Shown: positions 12,908 to 25,006, counted from the first letter of the stretch. The stretch is DNA of 64,000 bases from Collybia mongolica (GCA_013420905.1 JAAXNY010000011.1:2728001-2792000), one strand, 5' to 3'. Made by a program: numbers and translations. The notes: generated from the letters alone by a model not told the origin.

Positions 12908-13740
12908 TTCAGATAAGAGTAATAGGAATACCGAAGCGCTCAAAATGGAATAACGCTGAACGCAAGGAATTAGCTAGATGATATTATGGTTGTAAGCTTG
13001 CAACAGCGCATGCTTCAGAGAGCTGGAAAGAGGATTCTGTGCCGTCTTTATAGGCGACGGTGGCATTAGTGGCTCCCGTTCGTGCGGGTCCGTTCACATG
13101 GAACGCTGTGAGAGGGAGACGGCAGGGTGGTGGTGACATGTGGTGAATTGCGCACCATCTTCTATTCAATGATCTAAGCATCAGCGGAATCAGACATCCA
13201 CAGAGATCACACCGGAGAGCGCATTCAGGGACGATTAGCCATTGAGGAGACATTATCGTGCTTTTAAGCACGTCATCCCCCCAATTTCGGTAATGTTTTT
13301 TTTACACTGGTGTTCTGCCGCGCCCGTTAGTAGTTGTTTGAATTGTCGATTGGACTTCGCAGAAGAGGTGGTTGAAACAGGTCGAAAGAGAGTCGCGTAT
13401 TTTCGGATCAACGATAATTATCAAGGATCCGATCAAGCGATTCCTCGCCTAAATTTTTGCGTTGCTTCTGCCCGTGCACATCTTTTTCGCACAGCCTGGT
13501 ATGGTGGGGGCACTGCCTCACCTGATTATGTATGTATGTGCCTTACTTTCGCCAACAGGGTACCGGCCTCATATCAGAATGTCGGCCTAAAATGTATGAT
13601 ATCTCAAATATTACCATAGAGTAACAGGACGTTTTCAAGAATTCGTTTCGAAAATTATTCCAGGCACTTGATTTTAACCAAGATGTCAGCATATATAGTT
13701 TTTGGATAGAAGCGTACAATCTTGAAGTAATTCCCTACAA
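12908..13740. other. Intergenic, nothing recognised
   Basis: This stretch separates the 5' end of the receptor from the 3' end of the GH78-like gene. It holds only short random frames and no CaaX-ended frame with a start codon. Confidence 0.4.
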
Positions 13741-16239
13741 TCATGCTGTGAGTTTCACGACATGAACGCCACCTTGAAGTGGAACCGTAGCTCCCGCCAA
13801 AACTGTGTCTTTCGCTACACCGTCGATCGTCAACGGCCCTCCCATGCCCTTAGGAACTATGAGAGTCCCTGACGTCCCGGTGGGCGTCGTCAGATCCAAC
13901 GTAAGCGTCTTGGTCGTGCTTCCAGCCAAGGTCCATTTGGCACCATACCAGCCCAAGGGCGTCTCGAACCCACCTTCGGCGCTCGGCAGACCGCCGCCAA
14001 CGTGCGGAGACACAGACCAGGTCTTTCCCTGAGGGGAGACGACCATCAGGCCCAAAACGTAGGTCGTCAATGCCGGAGTAGGGCCAGCGGACCACCCGTG
14101 CGCATGTGAGGTGTATGCTGAATCATAATTGTAGCCACGATATGACCGGTATCTAAACAAGTATGCGTCAGTGATAGTAAAGTCATTTGGGAGTGGGGGC
14201 AGCTACCCGATGGAACCATTCGCTGTGAATCCTTCAAGGAGTGTGCTCTGAACGGAAAGGTTTGTGTAAAGCATGTAACCCCAGGTTCTCCTCAGGAGAT
14301 CAAGCGCTCGAGCATCATTTCCTGATTCAAAGTGTGCCTGAAGCTGTGATCCGCGGCATGAGTCGTGGAATTGTAGATATGAAGAGATACAAACCTCAAA
14401 TCCCCCAATGAACGGGCTGATGGTGTCGGGCAATTCGGGAGCAACAGGGCCAAGGTCGTTCCAATTCTTTTGCAGGCCTTCACTGACCCTGTTGGCCTGT
14501 ACTGCGGATGTTGTCAGATTGAAAAGTATAGCGAACGAATTGGCGTCTTGTGGACACAAGGTAGTCGTCTGATTATCCCTGTACTGGCCTGCGCTTTCGA
14601 GCCAAAACGCAGAGTTGAACTTCGTTTTGAGGGCTGTGGCGTTTTTTGACCATGCAGAGGCAAGTGTTGTGTTGTTGAGGTGATTTGCGAGATCCGTCGC
14701 CGTTGTAAGGACCTAGCCGGGGGTCAATTGACATCTCGGTGTATGTATGTGTTACTCACTTTATAAAGTAAAGCGTTTCCCTCAGCATTATATCCACCAC
14801 CACCTAACCTTGCCCAATCACGGAGGCCAGTAATATTGATCAACCCAGTTTTATCGACCTTCCCCTCGAGGAACGCAACGGCTCTCGTGTAGTTCGTCCA
14901 AACTGTCTGTAACCAGGCAACGTCGCCCGAGTACAAATAGTAGTTGTCTTAACGGAACGACGGCATTTAGTGATGTAGGTGTCATAAAATGTGCTTTGAA
15001 ACTCACGAGTTCCGATAAGCGTCCATGCGTGGTATGTGTCGGAGCCGAGTTGGCTGAGAGGCGGGCCGGATTCTGGCAATGCACCTGTTTCGGGGTTGAT
15101 CGCAGCAAACATCGTCGTAAGTGCATTTCTCGTCGGAATGAGATCGTTCGTCGATACGAATTGTGCTGGGACGGCAATACCCATATCACCTTTCAGACTG
15201 TGAGCTCCTGAGTTCTGGTACGCATACAGAATGTGCCACATACCTGGCCATACAGCCCTGGCAGCGAGATGGTGTGGTTTATTGTGCGGTATAAGATGGG
15301 AGCAACTGTTGAACGCACCGGTCTCGTTTCGCGCCATCAACGATAATGGGACCAGCAACACCAAGGTTCGCGTTGTTTGCCCAGGCTAGGGTGGATCAGA
15401 GTTAGTTCTTTTAATACCGATATTACGTCGATGAAAAACACACTTCCAGCTGACGCAAAAGGCACTTTTCGGCCAGTGTTAAGTGGGACAGTGTTTGTTT
15501 GTACGGTATAAGCACCCGCGTACCAGACTATCAGAAAAATCAACACCTAATCCTTTACCGTCATAGGAAAAGACACACCTTTGGTCAGGAAGTCTGCATC
15601 GTGAAATACAGGGTCTTTCGCATAGAAATATCCTGAGTATGCTCTAAGGTCTTGCACGTGAGGCATAAATGATATTGCGCAAGAGACGTTCGAAATGGTC
15701 ACAGGGGCGTTCGAGTTTGAGACAATGGTCAGAAAGCGGAACCCTCCACGCAGTGCAGAGACCGGCTGCGTCCATAATCCTGTCTTCAAAGGTGCAGATA
15801 CACGGAGCACTCCGTCATATGTGGTGTTTGCGGATGGGAATGAAGAATCATCGGATGCAGTGGGGCGTATGAAGGATGGCGACTCGGTGAATGAAAGGGA
15901 GATCGCTGACGTGGATGTAACAGTGTTGAAGTTTAACGAGATAAGCCCACCAACCTGTATGCGCGTTAGATTAGGCTTCGAGAAAAAGGTCAGAACCCTC
16001 ACCTCTATCCCGTAATCCAACGCAACCCAGGATCCTTGACCCGTTATGGTGGCGCTCCCGCTGTTGCCGACAAGGCGCTGTGCATTTTGGACTGAACCGG
16101 AAACCGAATGGATGGCCGCAGGGTATACGGTCTTCGACGTTGGTGCGTAGTTGAAGGCATCCCAAGCTCCAGGTGGAGCCCTTCCGGATACAAATAGTGC
16201 AGAGAAGAGCGAAGCGAGGAAAATGCGTAATAGTGTCAT
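13741..16239 (-). CDS. Secreted GH78-like alpha-L-rhamnosidase
   Basis: This is probably a secreted glycoside hydrolase that removes terminal L-rhamnose from plant polysaccharides or glycosides. The ATG at 16239 starts a signal peptide (MTLLRIFLASLFSALFVSG); an in-frame upstream TTG was not used. A beta-rich N-terminal domain covers about 15550-16180. The (alpha/alpha)6-barrel region follows with WYAGAYTVQTNTV (about 15490-15530), the family block around DGAKRDRAVWPGDMGI split by introns (about 15170-15345), ALPESGPPLSQLGSDTYHAW (about 15020-15080), INITGLRDWARLGGGGYNAEGNAL (about 14770-14850), CPQDANSFAI (about 14530-14560) and HAHGWSAGPTPAL (about 14060-14100). A C-terminal beta domain ends at the TGA at 13741. 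The acidic residues in the KRDR...GDMG and LPESG blocks are where this family keeps its catalytic groups; I infer this rather than prove it. Several introns of about 50 bp are present and no disabling change was seen. Exact substrate is unknown. Confidence 0.85.
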
Positions 16240-17004
16240 CCTTCTCGAGTATGCATTCCGTCGCAACTGGGTTCTTATTCACAACGATTAGTTTGAGCTG
16301 GTGGTCATATGGCGCATGTGTGGACCGTCGGTCGGCCCGGAGGGGTAATAAGTTTAGAATGGCATGTATGATTGACGGATAGGATTCGGTTGGGGAATAG
16401 AAGTCAAAGGTGGACGAGAAGCTCCACATAAAGGAGTCACATTCACAGATACCTCATCGAAGCCATCGCCACCCTATCAACGCTTTGTAACGGGATCCAA
16501 CCGTTAGTGGGCAACTCCAAAGGTAAAGAGTTGAGCCGTCCTGATTCGAGCGCGAAGGTCACTAAAGCAATCGGAGAACGTGCTGTATATCTCAACAATT
16601 AAGGCTCAAACAGTTCGATTATGTTGACGAGTTATTCTTGGAAAACTGATCAGTGACATGATATAACAGTTGGAGAACAACATACTATCAGGTGAGGTAT
16701 TCGGAAACCATGGACTCCACAAACAGACCGTTTCGGTTCCAGAACTCGTTCGAAAAAGTGCATGAGGCACCAGCGAGCCCCGAGACCGCATGAGGGCCGT
16801 GCTGACCTTACCAGTGATACCACAAGTTATGACACGAGACATTGAAGACATAAGAGCTTTAAATTGCTTAAAAGTTCGTCCATATTGGTATGAAGGCTTA
16901 GCGCTCAGTGCTCATGATGGGTTTACATTGTAAGTGGTTATGGCAGGAGCCAAGGCAGGCGTTATGCGTGATGTTATGTGTGACGAAATACAATCATTTG
17001 CCGG
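16240..17004. other. Intergenic between divergent genes
   Basis: This is the upstream region shared by the GH78-like gene (-) and the next gene (+). A minus-strand frame at 16606-16851 begins MSSMSRVITCGITG, with a possible donor directly after. That is faintly like an NAD-binding start, but nothing downstream supports a gene. Confidence 0.3.
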
Positions 17005-17984
17005 ATGGGCGAAACCACCTTTCTTCATCCGACGACGTTGATGGAGTCACTTAATCTTAACACACTTGCCAGCTCATTGCCAACCGCACACCAAAATGCA
17101 GAGAAGGATCTTCTCAATAATTTTAAAGGTGGGCTGTACCTTTTTTGCGGGATTCCATCTTCACAAATTGATCCCGCGAATTTTTGCTTTGATTAGCTGC
17201 TGCCTTGAGCATCACGACCCTCTACCGCTCATCCAGACAGAACTCTAAACGCGCCTATAATGCTGGGTACGCGGCCGCGTGTCAGGACCTTCTGACCATG
17301 ATCCAGCAAGGCGTGTCTCTGGACCCCTCAGGGTCAACACACGATGCAGAGGGGGGCGGCATGACTATTGGCCGAGTCATGGACTGGACAGAAGCTAGGT
17401 TAGAGGCGATCAAGTCGAGGGAGGAGGAGGAAGATGAAGACGAGGAGAGAGAGAAAGAGAAAGAACGGGATCGTGCCCCTGCTAGCGCTGACCCGAAACC
17501 TGATGATAAAGTGCTGGCTCCCTCACGACCTTCCCCATCCCCACAACCACCAGCCTCGGCCCGCCCCACCCAACGCCCATCCAAAGCACGCCCACCATCC
17601 AAGGCGGAATCTACTACCACCCCCGCCACAGTCGGCTTTGAGGTCAACACCGATGGCCACGCGCCACCATCATCCATACCCTTCTCCGATGTCCCTATTA
17701 CTATTGCCGCCGGTGCTAAGCGACGGCATGCAATGATGATGATGCTGGATTCTGCATCGTCACCGGCGACGAGTTCGTCGCCTTCCCACTCCCCCACGTC
17801 TGCGATGGGAGGTGGTACTTCCGGCACTTCTGGTGCCCTTTCGAGTAGGAGACGCACGAGAAGCTCGAGAAACTTGGCGCTTCAACAGAGCCATAACCAG
17901 AACCTTGCTCTGATACCCTCCCCGTCCGAAGCCATGGATGTTGAAGAAGATAGTAGAGAGCGAAAGCGCGTAGCACGGCGATAA
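17005..17984 (+). CDS. DUF4588/HAPSTR-like protein (tentative)
   Basis: The gene has two exons. Exon 1 (17005 to about 17128) ends in LLNNFK. An intron of about 65 bp ends at TTGATTAG near 17194. Exon 2 starts with ALSITTLYRSS and continues to 17984. The conserved part is a short helical block, FKAAALSITTLYRSS followed by RAYNAGYAAACQDLL. It resembles the animal HAPSTR1 (C16orf72) region in which an F-x3-A-x2-V/I-TxLY-K/R-x-S motif precedes a second helix. That resemblance is from memory and is inference. The rest is low complexity: an acidic/basic run (about 17420-17480), a proline-rich linker, serine-rich tracts and a basic C-terminus (RERKRVARR) that could be a nuclear signal. If the assignment holds, a role in stress signalling through a ubiquitin ligase partner is possible but unproven in fungi. 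Confidence 0.6.
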
Positions 17985-19196
17985 CTTTGTGTCGTCCGAT
18001 CTCTGTTATCCCCTCGCTTCGTCGCATCCTACAAGCTTCTCTGCATTCACCCATCATTCTTCCTCCACTTGCTCAGCATACTTTGCATCATTGCCTGTAT
18101 ACACCATCATCGCATCATCTTTAAGTATTAGTAGTAGTTCTAGTAGCATTAGTAACACATTCTCTTTTTCATACTTACGATCCCCTTGATGCCCGCGACA
18201 GCACTCCACCCCCCCCCCCCCTCCCCACCGCACCGCACCCGCTCTCCTTTTGTTTTAATAGCTTTGGATAGTACACGCAACGAGACTAGGTATATACCAG
18301 CCCCTTGTGACCAATGTATCCTTATTGATATCCTGGAGACATGGGTCTCAATCCACTTTGTAAGACAAAAATAGATTTTTGTATGTGCTGTTGTGATGTG
18401 TGACGTTGTCGTCGAATGATCGATGGTGTTGTGTATCATCACGAGTCCTATGACCACTACGGCCTTTCCACCATGCATATATAGTATGTGCAGATTATAC
18501 TTATGCTCCTGGCCACAGTGTTCTGTCCCGGTTCCGGCTCGCTCAGAACTCGTCGAATAAGTCTGTGTCCCACCACTTGCCACGGACGGTAAGTAGTTTG
18601 TATCACTTCCTAATCATTACCAAAATTCCGTCGACACCTGGTAATTTGTCGGTGACATAAAAAATAAAAGTCAGCTTCGATTCGAGTCAATAATAATGAG
18701 GGACACGCTTACGGTGACAGGCAGAAGAAAGGGTAGATATGTAAGCTACAAATTGGCACGACAAGTCCTTGCCAGTGTTGTTAGGGTCGAACTTGAAGGA
18801 TTGTTGCCATGGAAGGAGAGTTCGAGAAAATACGTCTAATCGGTCCCTACTCTTTGATTTCTTCAACCTAAGGTTCTAAGACGTAAATACTGTCGTGGAA
18901 GAAATGGTTTAGTCGTCGGCAACAGAGTCGGCAAACGGTTTATATGGGTGTCATTTGAATTGGCCATTTCATAAATTCCCTAACGCTTCACGTCTCAATC
19001 CTTACACGATTATGTACAGTTGCCCCGCGTCACCATAAGCACCTTCCAAACTTGTTCAAAACAGCCAGTGGTTCCAACTCAAGACACCAATCAGTGGCTT
19101 AAAGTGAGTAAATTGACCAAAAAACACACGCTGTGAGTACTAACGACTGCTAAGAATCGTTCGAGTATCCAGCACAACGACGCTCCCAACCCTTTC
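17985..19196. other. Intergenic with simple repeats
   Basis: This stretch holds a T- and AGT-rich 3' flank (about 18120-18180), a C-rich tract near 18206-18222 and no frame that I recognise. It probably contains the 3' UTR of the preceding gene and the promoter of the F-box gene at 19197. Confidence 0.35.
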
Positions 19197-20439
19197 ATGG
19201 TTGCATTGACAGGATTACCCAACGATATCATACAAGAGCTCTTAGGCTGCCTCCCCCGCGACATTTCTTTCTCCTCCCTTTCGTTGGTATCCTCTTCTTG
19301 GCTCTTATGCGCGCGCAGACTGGATCCTCGATTCTCGCGCATACGCCTCCGGAGTAACAACATCTCCAAGTTCCTCCACCTCCTGCAATCACCCTTTTGT
19401 TCATTTCCGCAACACGTGCGCCAACTTTATATCGACTGGAGTCTTGAAACAATTCCACCATGCGCTCAAGAAATCATTTTTACCATCTTAAACGACCCGC
19501 CTACGTGTCCGGATATCTCTACAACCCGCGTCAATAATCCGAAGTCTATTCTTCTCAAAGTTAAAGAATCCATGTTAAACATTCGACCACCTACGGCCAA
19601 AGAATGCCATGTTCTTAACATCGTTTGCCTCTTCCCTGATCTGCAACATCTGCAGGTTCAATTAATGGGAATCAAATCAAACATCCCAGTATTCGATACC
19701 CAACCACGCACCTCTACGTCCTTCAACTCCCTGTCAGTCATCTGCAATAGTCCTCCACCCCAACAACTAGGGACAATGCCACACGAATGGAAACACTTTT
19801 TAAAGTGGATTCGCTTGAGCGATATGTCTGGTGTCAAATATATATACCTTACATGTATGGGCTCGTGGAATTACGAAGGCGCCGAAGCACTCGTGAAAAT
19901 TCAAGGAACGTCATTGAAACATCTTCATCTCGGACCACAAAGGTCGGCATCTCAATACGGTAAGTAGATTCGTGGCTTTTCTTGCTGCGAGACCTTCTGA
20001 ATTACGGCGTCACGAATCAGCTGACCTTCCGCCACCGCCCAAAATACTCGACGTCTGCACCAGCCTCAACTCATTGCACTTGGAAATTATCAATACCGGG
20101 ATGTCCCAAACCGCTGCTGACATCATTTCGACTATTCCGCCGAAGAGTATTATCATTCTAGGTCTTGATATACAACATGCGTTGATTCGCGACGCCGTTG
20201 AAGTGGAAAATCTCAGGCGGTTAGGTCGAGCATTGAAAAGTCGTGGTTTCACGAAACTGCGCAGTATTCGCGTGAGGCTGGAGTACGACTTGCCGAAACA
20301 CAGCTTCAAGGAAGTGATAAAAATACTACGTGAGGTTTTCCTGAAGAGGCTTTTGAGAGTGGAGGTTTTACCTTATGAGAGAAGGCATTTGGTGAGGGAT
20401 GTGACGGATGACTGTTATTGGCCTCAGGCTGCAACTTGA
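19197..20439 (+). CDS. F-box-like protein, cluster copy A (intact)
   Basis: This is the first of four related F-box loci. F-box proteins link substrates to SCF ubiquitin ligases. Exon 1 (19197 to about 19963) starts at ATG with the F-box itself: LTGLPNDIIQELLGCLPRD, then SLSLVSSSWLL. A leucine-rich alpha/beta C-terminal region follows. The intron (GTAAGT at about 19964, acceptor at about 20020) joins in phase 1. Exon 2 runs to the TGA at 20439 and carries LNSLHLEII, a variable loop, and RGFTKLRSIRVRLEYDLP. The same structure, exon phase and motif order recur in copies B, C and D, which supports the intron. No disabling mutation was seen. The substrate is unknown. Confidence 0.8.
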
Positions 20440-20756
20440 CCAGTGCCAATATTATTTGCTAGCGAGTATCTCTTTATTTCTGATCTTTTGTTCAATAAAT
20501 TTTGTGACGATAACGATCTAATCTAGATCTAATCCGACCCAATTCTTTTGGGGTCACTCTCGGCAAACGGCAGTCGTGACGTTCTTGACATACCGCAACC
20601 TTTCACTATGGCAATGACAGGCTGGACGTGACCAGTGTGGGATTACTGGAAGGTGTTGCCAATCAACCCATTTCTAAGGTTGATACTTATCAGCAGACTG
20701 TTATAACTGGCGTCCGAAATTCTTGGTGTGAGTCTGGCCCATGAACCCTTAAAAGA

Positions 20757-22160
20757 ATGAATCACCACCATATATCCAGCGATCCCCCGAGCATGGCAAC
20801 TCCGCCGGCTAGTCTCTTACCATCTATGGCTACCCTGGCCGAGCTGCCCAACGAGATAAAACAGGAGATCATAGATCACCTATCTCCCAACGTCTCATTC
20901 ATCTCACTTTCGTCGATTTCTCGCTCCTGGTTTCTATATCTACGCCATCGCCGATTCACCCGTATACACCTGAACTTTCAAAATATTTCAAAATTCCTGA
21001 TCCTCCTACAGTCACCGCTGTGTACATTTCGGCAAAATGTTCGTTATCTCGACATTCACTGGGGCTCAGAGGAAATTCCGCGACGCAATCAAGAAATCAT
21101 ACACGCAATCCTAACCAACCGTTCTATCCGTGCTGATCTTCTTTCAACTATGGTCAAATATCCAAAGTCAATTCTCATGAAAATCAAGAAACTCTGGACA
21201 CCAGCGGTCGAAGAATGCCACTTATTGAACATCGTTTGCTTATTCCCATGTTTAGAGCATCTTCAGGTTCAATTAATGGTAATCAGATCGAACGTCCCAA
21301 ACTTTTCTGCACAACCACCCATTTCTCCGGCTCTTAAATCAATCTCTGTCATCTGCAACAGCACTCCCCCAAGCACTTTAGAGCAGGACAGATGGAATCC
21401 GCCTGAATGGGAGCACTTCATAAAGTGGGTTCGCTCGAACAAAATATACACGGTCCAACGTCTATACCTCACTTGTATGGCATGGTGGAACTCTAGAGCC
21501 GCCGAAACGTTCATAAAGCTACAAGGAACTTCACTCAAACATCTGCATCTCGGATCCCGGTGCTGTGAGTGAGCAACGCGTTTCCTATTCTTCAATTGCG
21601 TCGAATGATACCCTTTAGTTCCAACCGACGCTATACCACCATATGCAGGCATTGAGCTCCACGTCGACCTCGATTCTCTGCATTTGGATATCATCTATCC
21701 CAAAATGGCAGCAGTCGCAGCTAATATCCTTTCTCGAATTTCGCCGAAGAACATTGTGGTCCTAGGCCTAGATGTAGTAGGGCGCCAATTGGTTCGCGAT
21801 GCTGCTGAGGTAGCGAACCGTGATCGAGTGGCTCATGCGGTGAAAAATCAAGGGTTCACGAACTTGCGTCAAATTTACGTGAGGATGGAGGAGGACCTAA
21901 CGACATACTGGTTCCAAGAGGCTGCTCGGATCATTCGTGGCATGTTCCCGGAGAATATCCTAACAGTGGAGAGCGTACCTTATGAGTATGAGCAAGAAAG
22001 TCTATCTTATGAGAAGATCCCTATACCGAGGGGCGTGATGGATGATTGTGGGAAGCGTCAAGGGGGTATTGGAAGGACCCTGGACCTCGACCCCCTTATA
22101 CCCTCATATCAAGTCTCTTCAATATCATGGCATGTGTTCCGCCCGATCCAGGTTTTCTAA
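20757..22160 (+). CDS. F-box-like protein, cluster copy B (intact)
   Basis: Exon 1 starts at ATG 20757 with a longer leader (MNHHHISSDPPSMATPP). The F-box follows, with LAELPNEIKQEIIDHLSP and SLSSISRSWFLYLRHRRF. An internal ATG at 20826 (MATLAELPNE) aligns better with copy A and could be the true start. The intron begins GTGAGTG near 21566. An acceptor near 21619 gives an exon 2 N-terminus of the same length as in copies A and D; a second AG near 21648 is possible. Exon 2 carries LDSLHLDIIYPKMAAVAANI and GFTNLRQIYVRMEEDL. It runs past the end of the other copies to a TAA at 22160, so the last 30 or so residues are probably new sequence gained by loss of the old stop. Confidence 0.78.
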
Positions 22161-22466
22161 TGGTACATCGAACATTCATTCTAAGCGAGGTTTTCTTGCT
22201 CAACACGGGATGAGTATTTTCAGGTGGACTACAAGCATTAGATGAAATTTAAATTTCGTAATTGTTTGAGTTTACGATGAGGGTAATTTAATTTGATTTA
22301 TTTGACGTTTTCGACACATGACATGTGTGACATATATGACAGGCATAGCCCGCTGCACCTGATCCAGCGTCGAGTACAAAATCACTGGGAGACCACACAA
22401 CTCCTATTCAAGACGCAGCAGACTATATCGCTAGCACAAGAAGCTCCTGGAGCGAGGTTCCAACCC

Positions 22467-23276
22467 ATGAACCCACCATTATATGTCAAGCGCGTCCACT
22501 CTATCCCAACCGCCCCCCGGCAAGCCCCCATGGCCACCTTGGCTGACTTGCCCAACGAAATGATACAAGAGATCATAGATCACACATCTACCACGGACGC
22601 TTCAATCGCCTCGCTTTCCCTAACGTCTCGCTCGTGGTTCCAAATTCTACGCAGCTCCGACTCCCGATTCACCTGTATACACCTTCACACCAAGAATGTT
22701 GCACGGTTCCTCACCCTCCTGGAGTCACCTCTTTGCTCGTTTCGACCAATGGTTCGTCAACTCTATGTTGGCATGATTCTGGGAAGGATTCCGCGAGATG
22801 CCCAAGAAATCATTCATGCAATCCTGACTAGATCATATACTGCTCATCTCCTCCCAACTCGTGCTAATCATCCAAAGTTGGCTCTCAATAAAATTGAGCA
22901 AATCGCGGCAAAGTTCCTAGCACCAGGAGTCAAAGAATGTCAGCTGTTAAACATCGTCTGCCTATTCCCCTCTTTGGAACATCTTCAAGTCGGATTAATG
23001 GCAATGGAATCAAAAATCCCGCACTTCCCAGCAGAGCCATTCATTTCTCCAGCACTCAAATCAGTCACCGTCATCTGCAATAGCTTGCCGCCCAGACCTC
23101 CAGGGAAGGATTTATACGTTCCGCCTGAGTGGAAGCACTTCCTAAAGTGGGTTCGCTCGAACAAAATATATATTCAACGTTTATACCTCACCCATATGGC
23201 ACCATGGGACTATAGAGCCGTTGAAATGCTCGTAAAGTTGCAAGGAACCTCCCTCAAACGCCTGCAGGCGGATTAA
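22467..23276 (+). pseudogene. F-box gene copy C, exon 1 only, truncated by inversion
   Basis: The frame starts at ATG 22467 (MNPPLYVKRVHSIPTAP) and contains the F-box block LADLPNEMIQEIIDH and the shared leucine-rich region up to GTSLKRLQAD, where a TAA at 23274-23276 ends it. In copies A, B and D this point is followed by LHLG, a phase-1 donor and exon 2. Here the sequence instead switches to the reverse complement of the family's 3' flank. The product would lack the whole exon 2 region. I call it a pseudogene, though a truncated protein with an intact F-box could still be made. Confidence 0.8.
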
Positions 23277-23912
23277 AGACGGAGTACGTCGCTCAGTGTG
23301 AGTGCAAGTGCTTGAGTACAGCTTGGCACACTGTAACTCGACGAAACCTATAGCGCGATTTTACTCCGAAGAGTAAGGGTGTAGGGGGTAGGCGACTTAA
23401 TGTTTTCGTTTCTTTCACCATCCTTTAAGAACGAACACAATCATCTCTTGTGTCCCTTACGATATGCCTTTTCTCATAGGGCACGCTCTCCACCATCAAG
23501 GTATTCTTTGGGAACATACCACTCAGCACCTGAACCATATCTGCATAGCTATATTTCGACAAGTCGTACTCCAATCTCACGTCAATTCAGCGCAGTTTCG
23601 TAAACCCTCTGGTGGCATCGGCTAGCCGCACGAGATTATCCACCTCAAAATTTTTCAGAAATAGTCCGTGCTCTATATCCAGGCCTATCGTCACAGCATA
23701 TGTCGGTGAAGTTTCTGAGAGGGCATTAGCTGCAATTGCCGACATCCCGGCATGGATGACCTCGAAGTGCAGAGAATCGAGGTAAACGATAAGACCAATA
23801 CTCTTACGAGGCAGTGGAGTGTCAGCTAGAACCGGGGAGCATTATTCACCACCCCTAGAGGACCGAGGACAACGCGTTCACTCACGACACTGGAATCTGA
23901 GATATCCTGCGT
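23269..23912 (-). pseudogene. Inverted exon 2 segment of F-box copy C
   Basis: Read on the minus strand, this segment contains in order the last bases of exon 1, the GTGAGTGAACGCG donor, the intron, an acceptor, and exon 2 with the reading DSLHFEVIHAGMSAIAA. It then has the 3' flank through the CGCTCAGTGTGAGTGCAAG landmark (the forward sequence near 23292). It matches 25810-26455 of copy D but in the opposite orientation, and both ends fit copy D's order if the block is flipped. Exon 2 here also has an in-frame TGA (minus strand, near 23592) where copy D reads CGA. The block is a decayed remnant. Confidence 0.8.
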
Positions 23913-24511
23913 GCGCCCAATTTTTTCCAAATATCTCGGCTTCCAAGCCTGGAACCCACCTCATGTCATCTTATTATGCACCTTTTGTCCATTGGGTTGA
24001 CGTTCATGACGATCAAACTTCATTGGTATAATCAAGTACTATTTCAGTTTATATCAAGTAATGTAAAGTACTCACAGACCGATGAAACATGGTAACATTT
24101 ATAGAAAAGAAAAACATTTTCCGAATGGCTTGCGTGGGTTAACCCATACATAAGAAGACTGTGAATATCAGTCATTAAATTGAGATTGAAAGGCAAGAAT
24201 GAACGGCAATATGAATTACACGTATCTAATCGAATTCTGTCGGCACGTGCGCAGGCACCTGATCCTGAAATGGTTAAAGCTCACAGGCGTCACGTTATGC
24301 TTTTAGCATGACAGTTGACTCGATCGCGCTGACCCTCACTGTGCGGCGTGCGCGCCAATGTCCTGCTTTGACGACTTTCTGGACTTATAAATATTGCTTC
24401 GTTCATATCATGGTATGTGTTCCGCCCAATTCAGGTTCTCTATGTCGGAATGCCACCACATGATCCGTACAACCTTACGTAACACGCATCCTATATTCCC
24501 CCAACAGATGT

Positions 24512-24691
24512 TGTTCTAACCTCAGTCGTTCCACTATACGCGACTGAGGTATGTGCAATATCTTCTAAGCGTTTCTCACATTATCACTAACCTAGGATAT
24601 ACTTAGAGTATCATATCTAGGTATGGTGTTAATGGAAGTTAGTCGTTCCACTATACACGACTGAGAGTATCATATCTAGATTTCAACACTC
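24512..24691. repeat. Duplicated hairpin-forming unit
   Basis: A perfect 9-bp stem (CCTCAGTCG ... CGACTGAGG) with a 12-nt loop lies at about 24519-24548. Its core TTCCACTATA is repeated near 24648, flanked again by AGTCG and CGACT. The accompanying AGAGTATCATATCTAG also occurs twice (near 24606 and 24665). It lies in the extra segment of the right duplication copy. Confidence 0.55.
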
Positions 24692-25006
24692 TAGCGGTGC
24701 GTTGAGTATTCACGCTGAGCGAGAATGCCTTTCTCAACTCGGAATGGATATTTTCAGGTGGACTACAAGTATGAAATGAGCCTCAAATCTCGTATTTGCC
24801 CACGACGAGGGTGATCTAATCTAATCTACTTGAAGTTTTCGAGACATATGACATATGTGACATGTGTGACATACATGACAAGCACAAGTCCGTTGACACC
24901 TGATCCAGCATTGAGTACAAAATCACTGAGATACCTAAATAACCTCTTTCCAAGGCACAACAGACTTTATCGCTAATAAGAAGCTCCTGGAGCGAGGTTC
25001 TAACCC

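Larger units (their letters stand above)
22120..24260 (+). repeat. Segmental duplication, left copy
   Basis: This block matches 24400-26830 in direct orientation. Shared landmarks, in order, are a stretch reading CATGTGTTCCGCCC near 22130 (versus CATGGTATGTGTTCCGCCC near 24410), TTTTCAGGTGGACTACAAG at about 22218 (versus 24753), the F-box exon 1, the 3' flank around ATATCTCGGCTTCCA (about 23930 versus 26482), and TTGAGATTGAAAGGCAA (about 24180 versus 26748). Part of the left copy is inverted relative to the right copy (see 23269-23912). Identity is high by eye but I could not compute it. Confidence 0.8.

Noticed and set aside
17282..17857. 191-residue minus-strand frame opposite the DUF4588-like gene
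   Set aside because: It is low-complexity antisense of Ser/Pro/Glu-rich codons. The plus strand has the conserved block and good intron signals.
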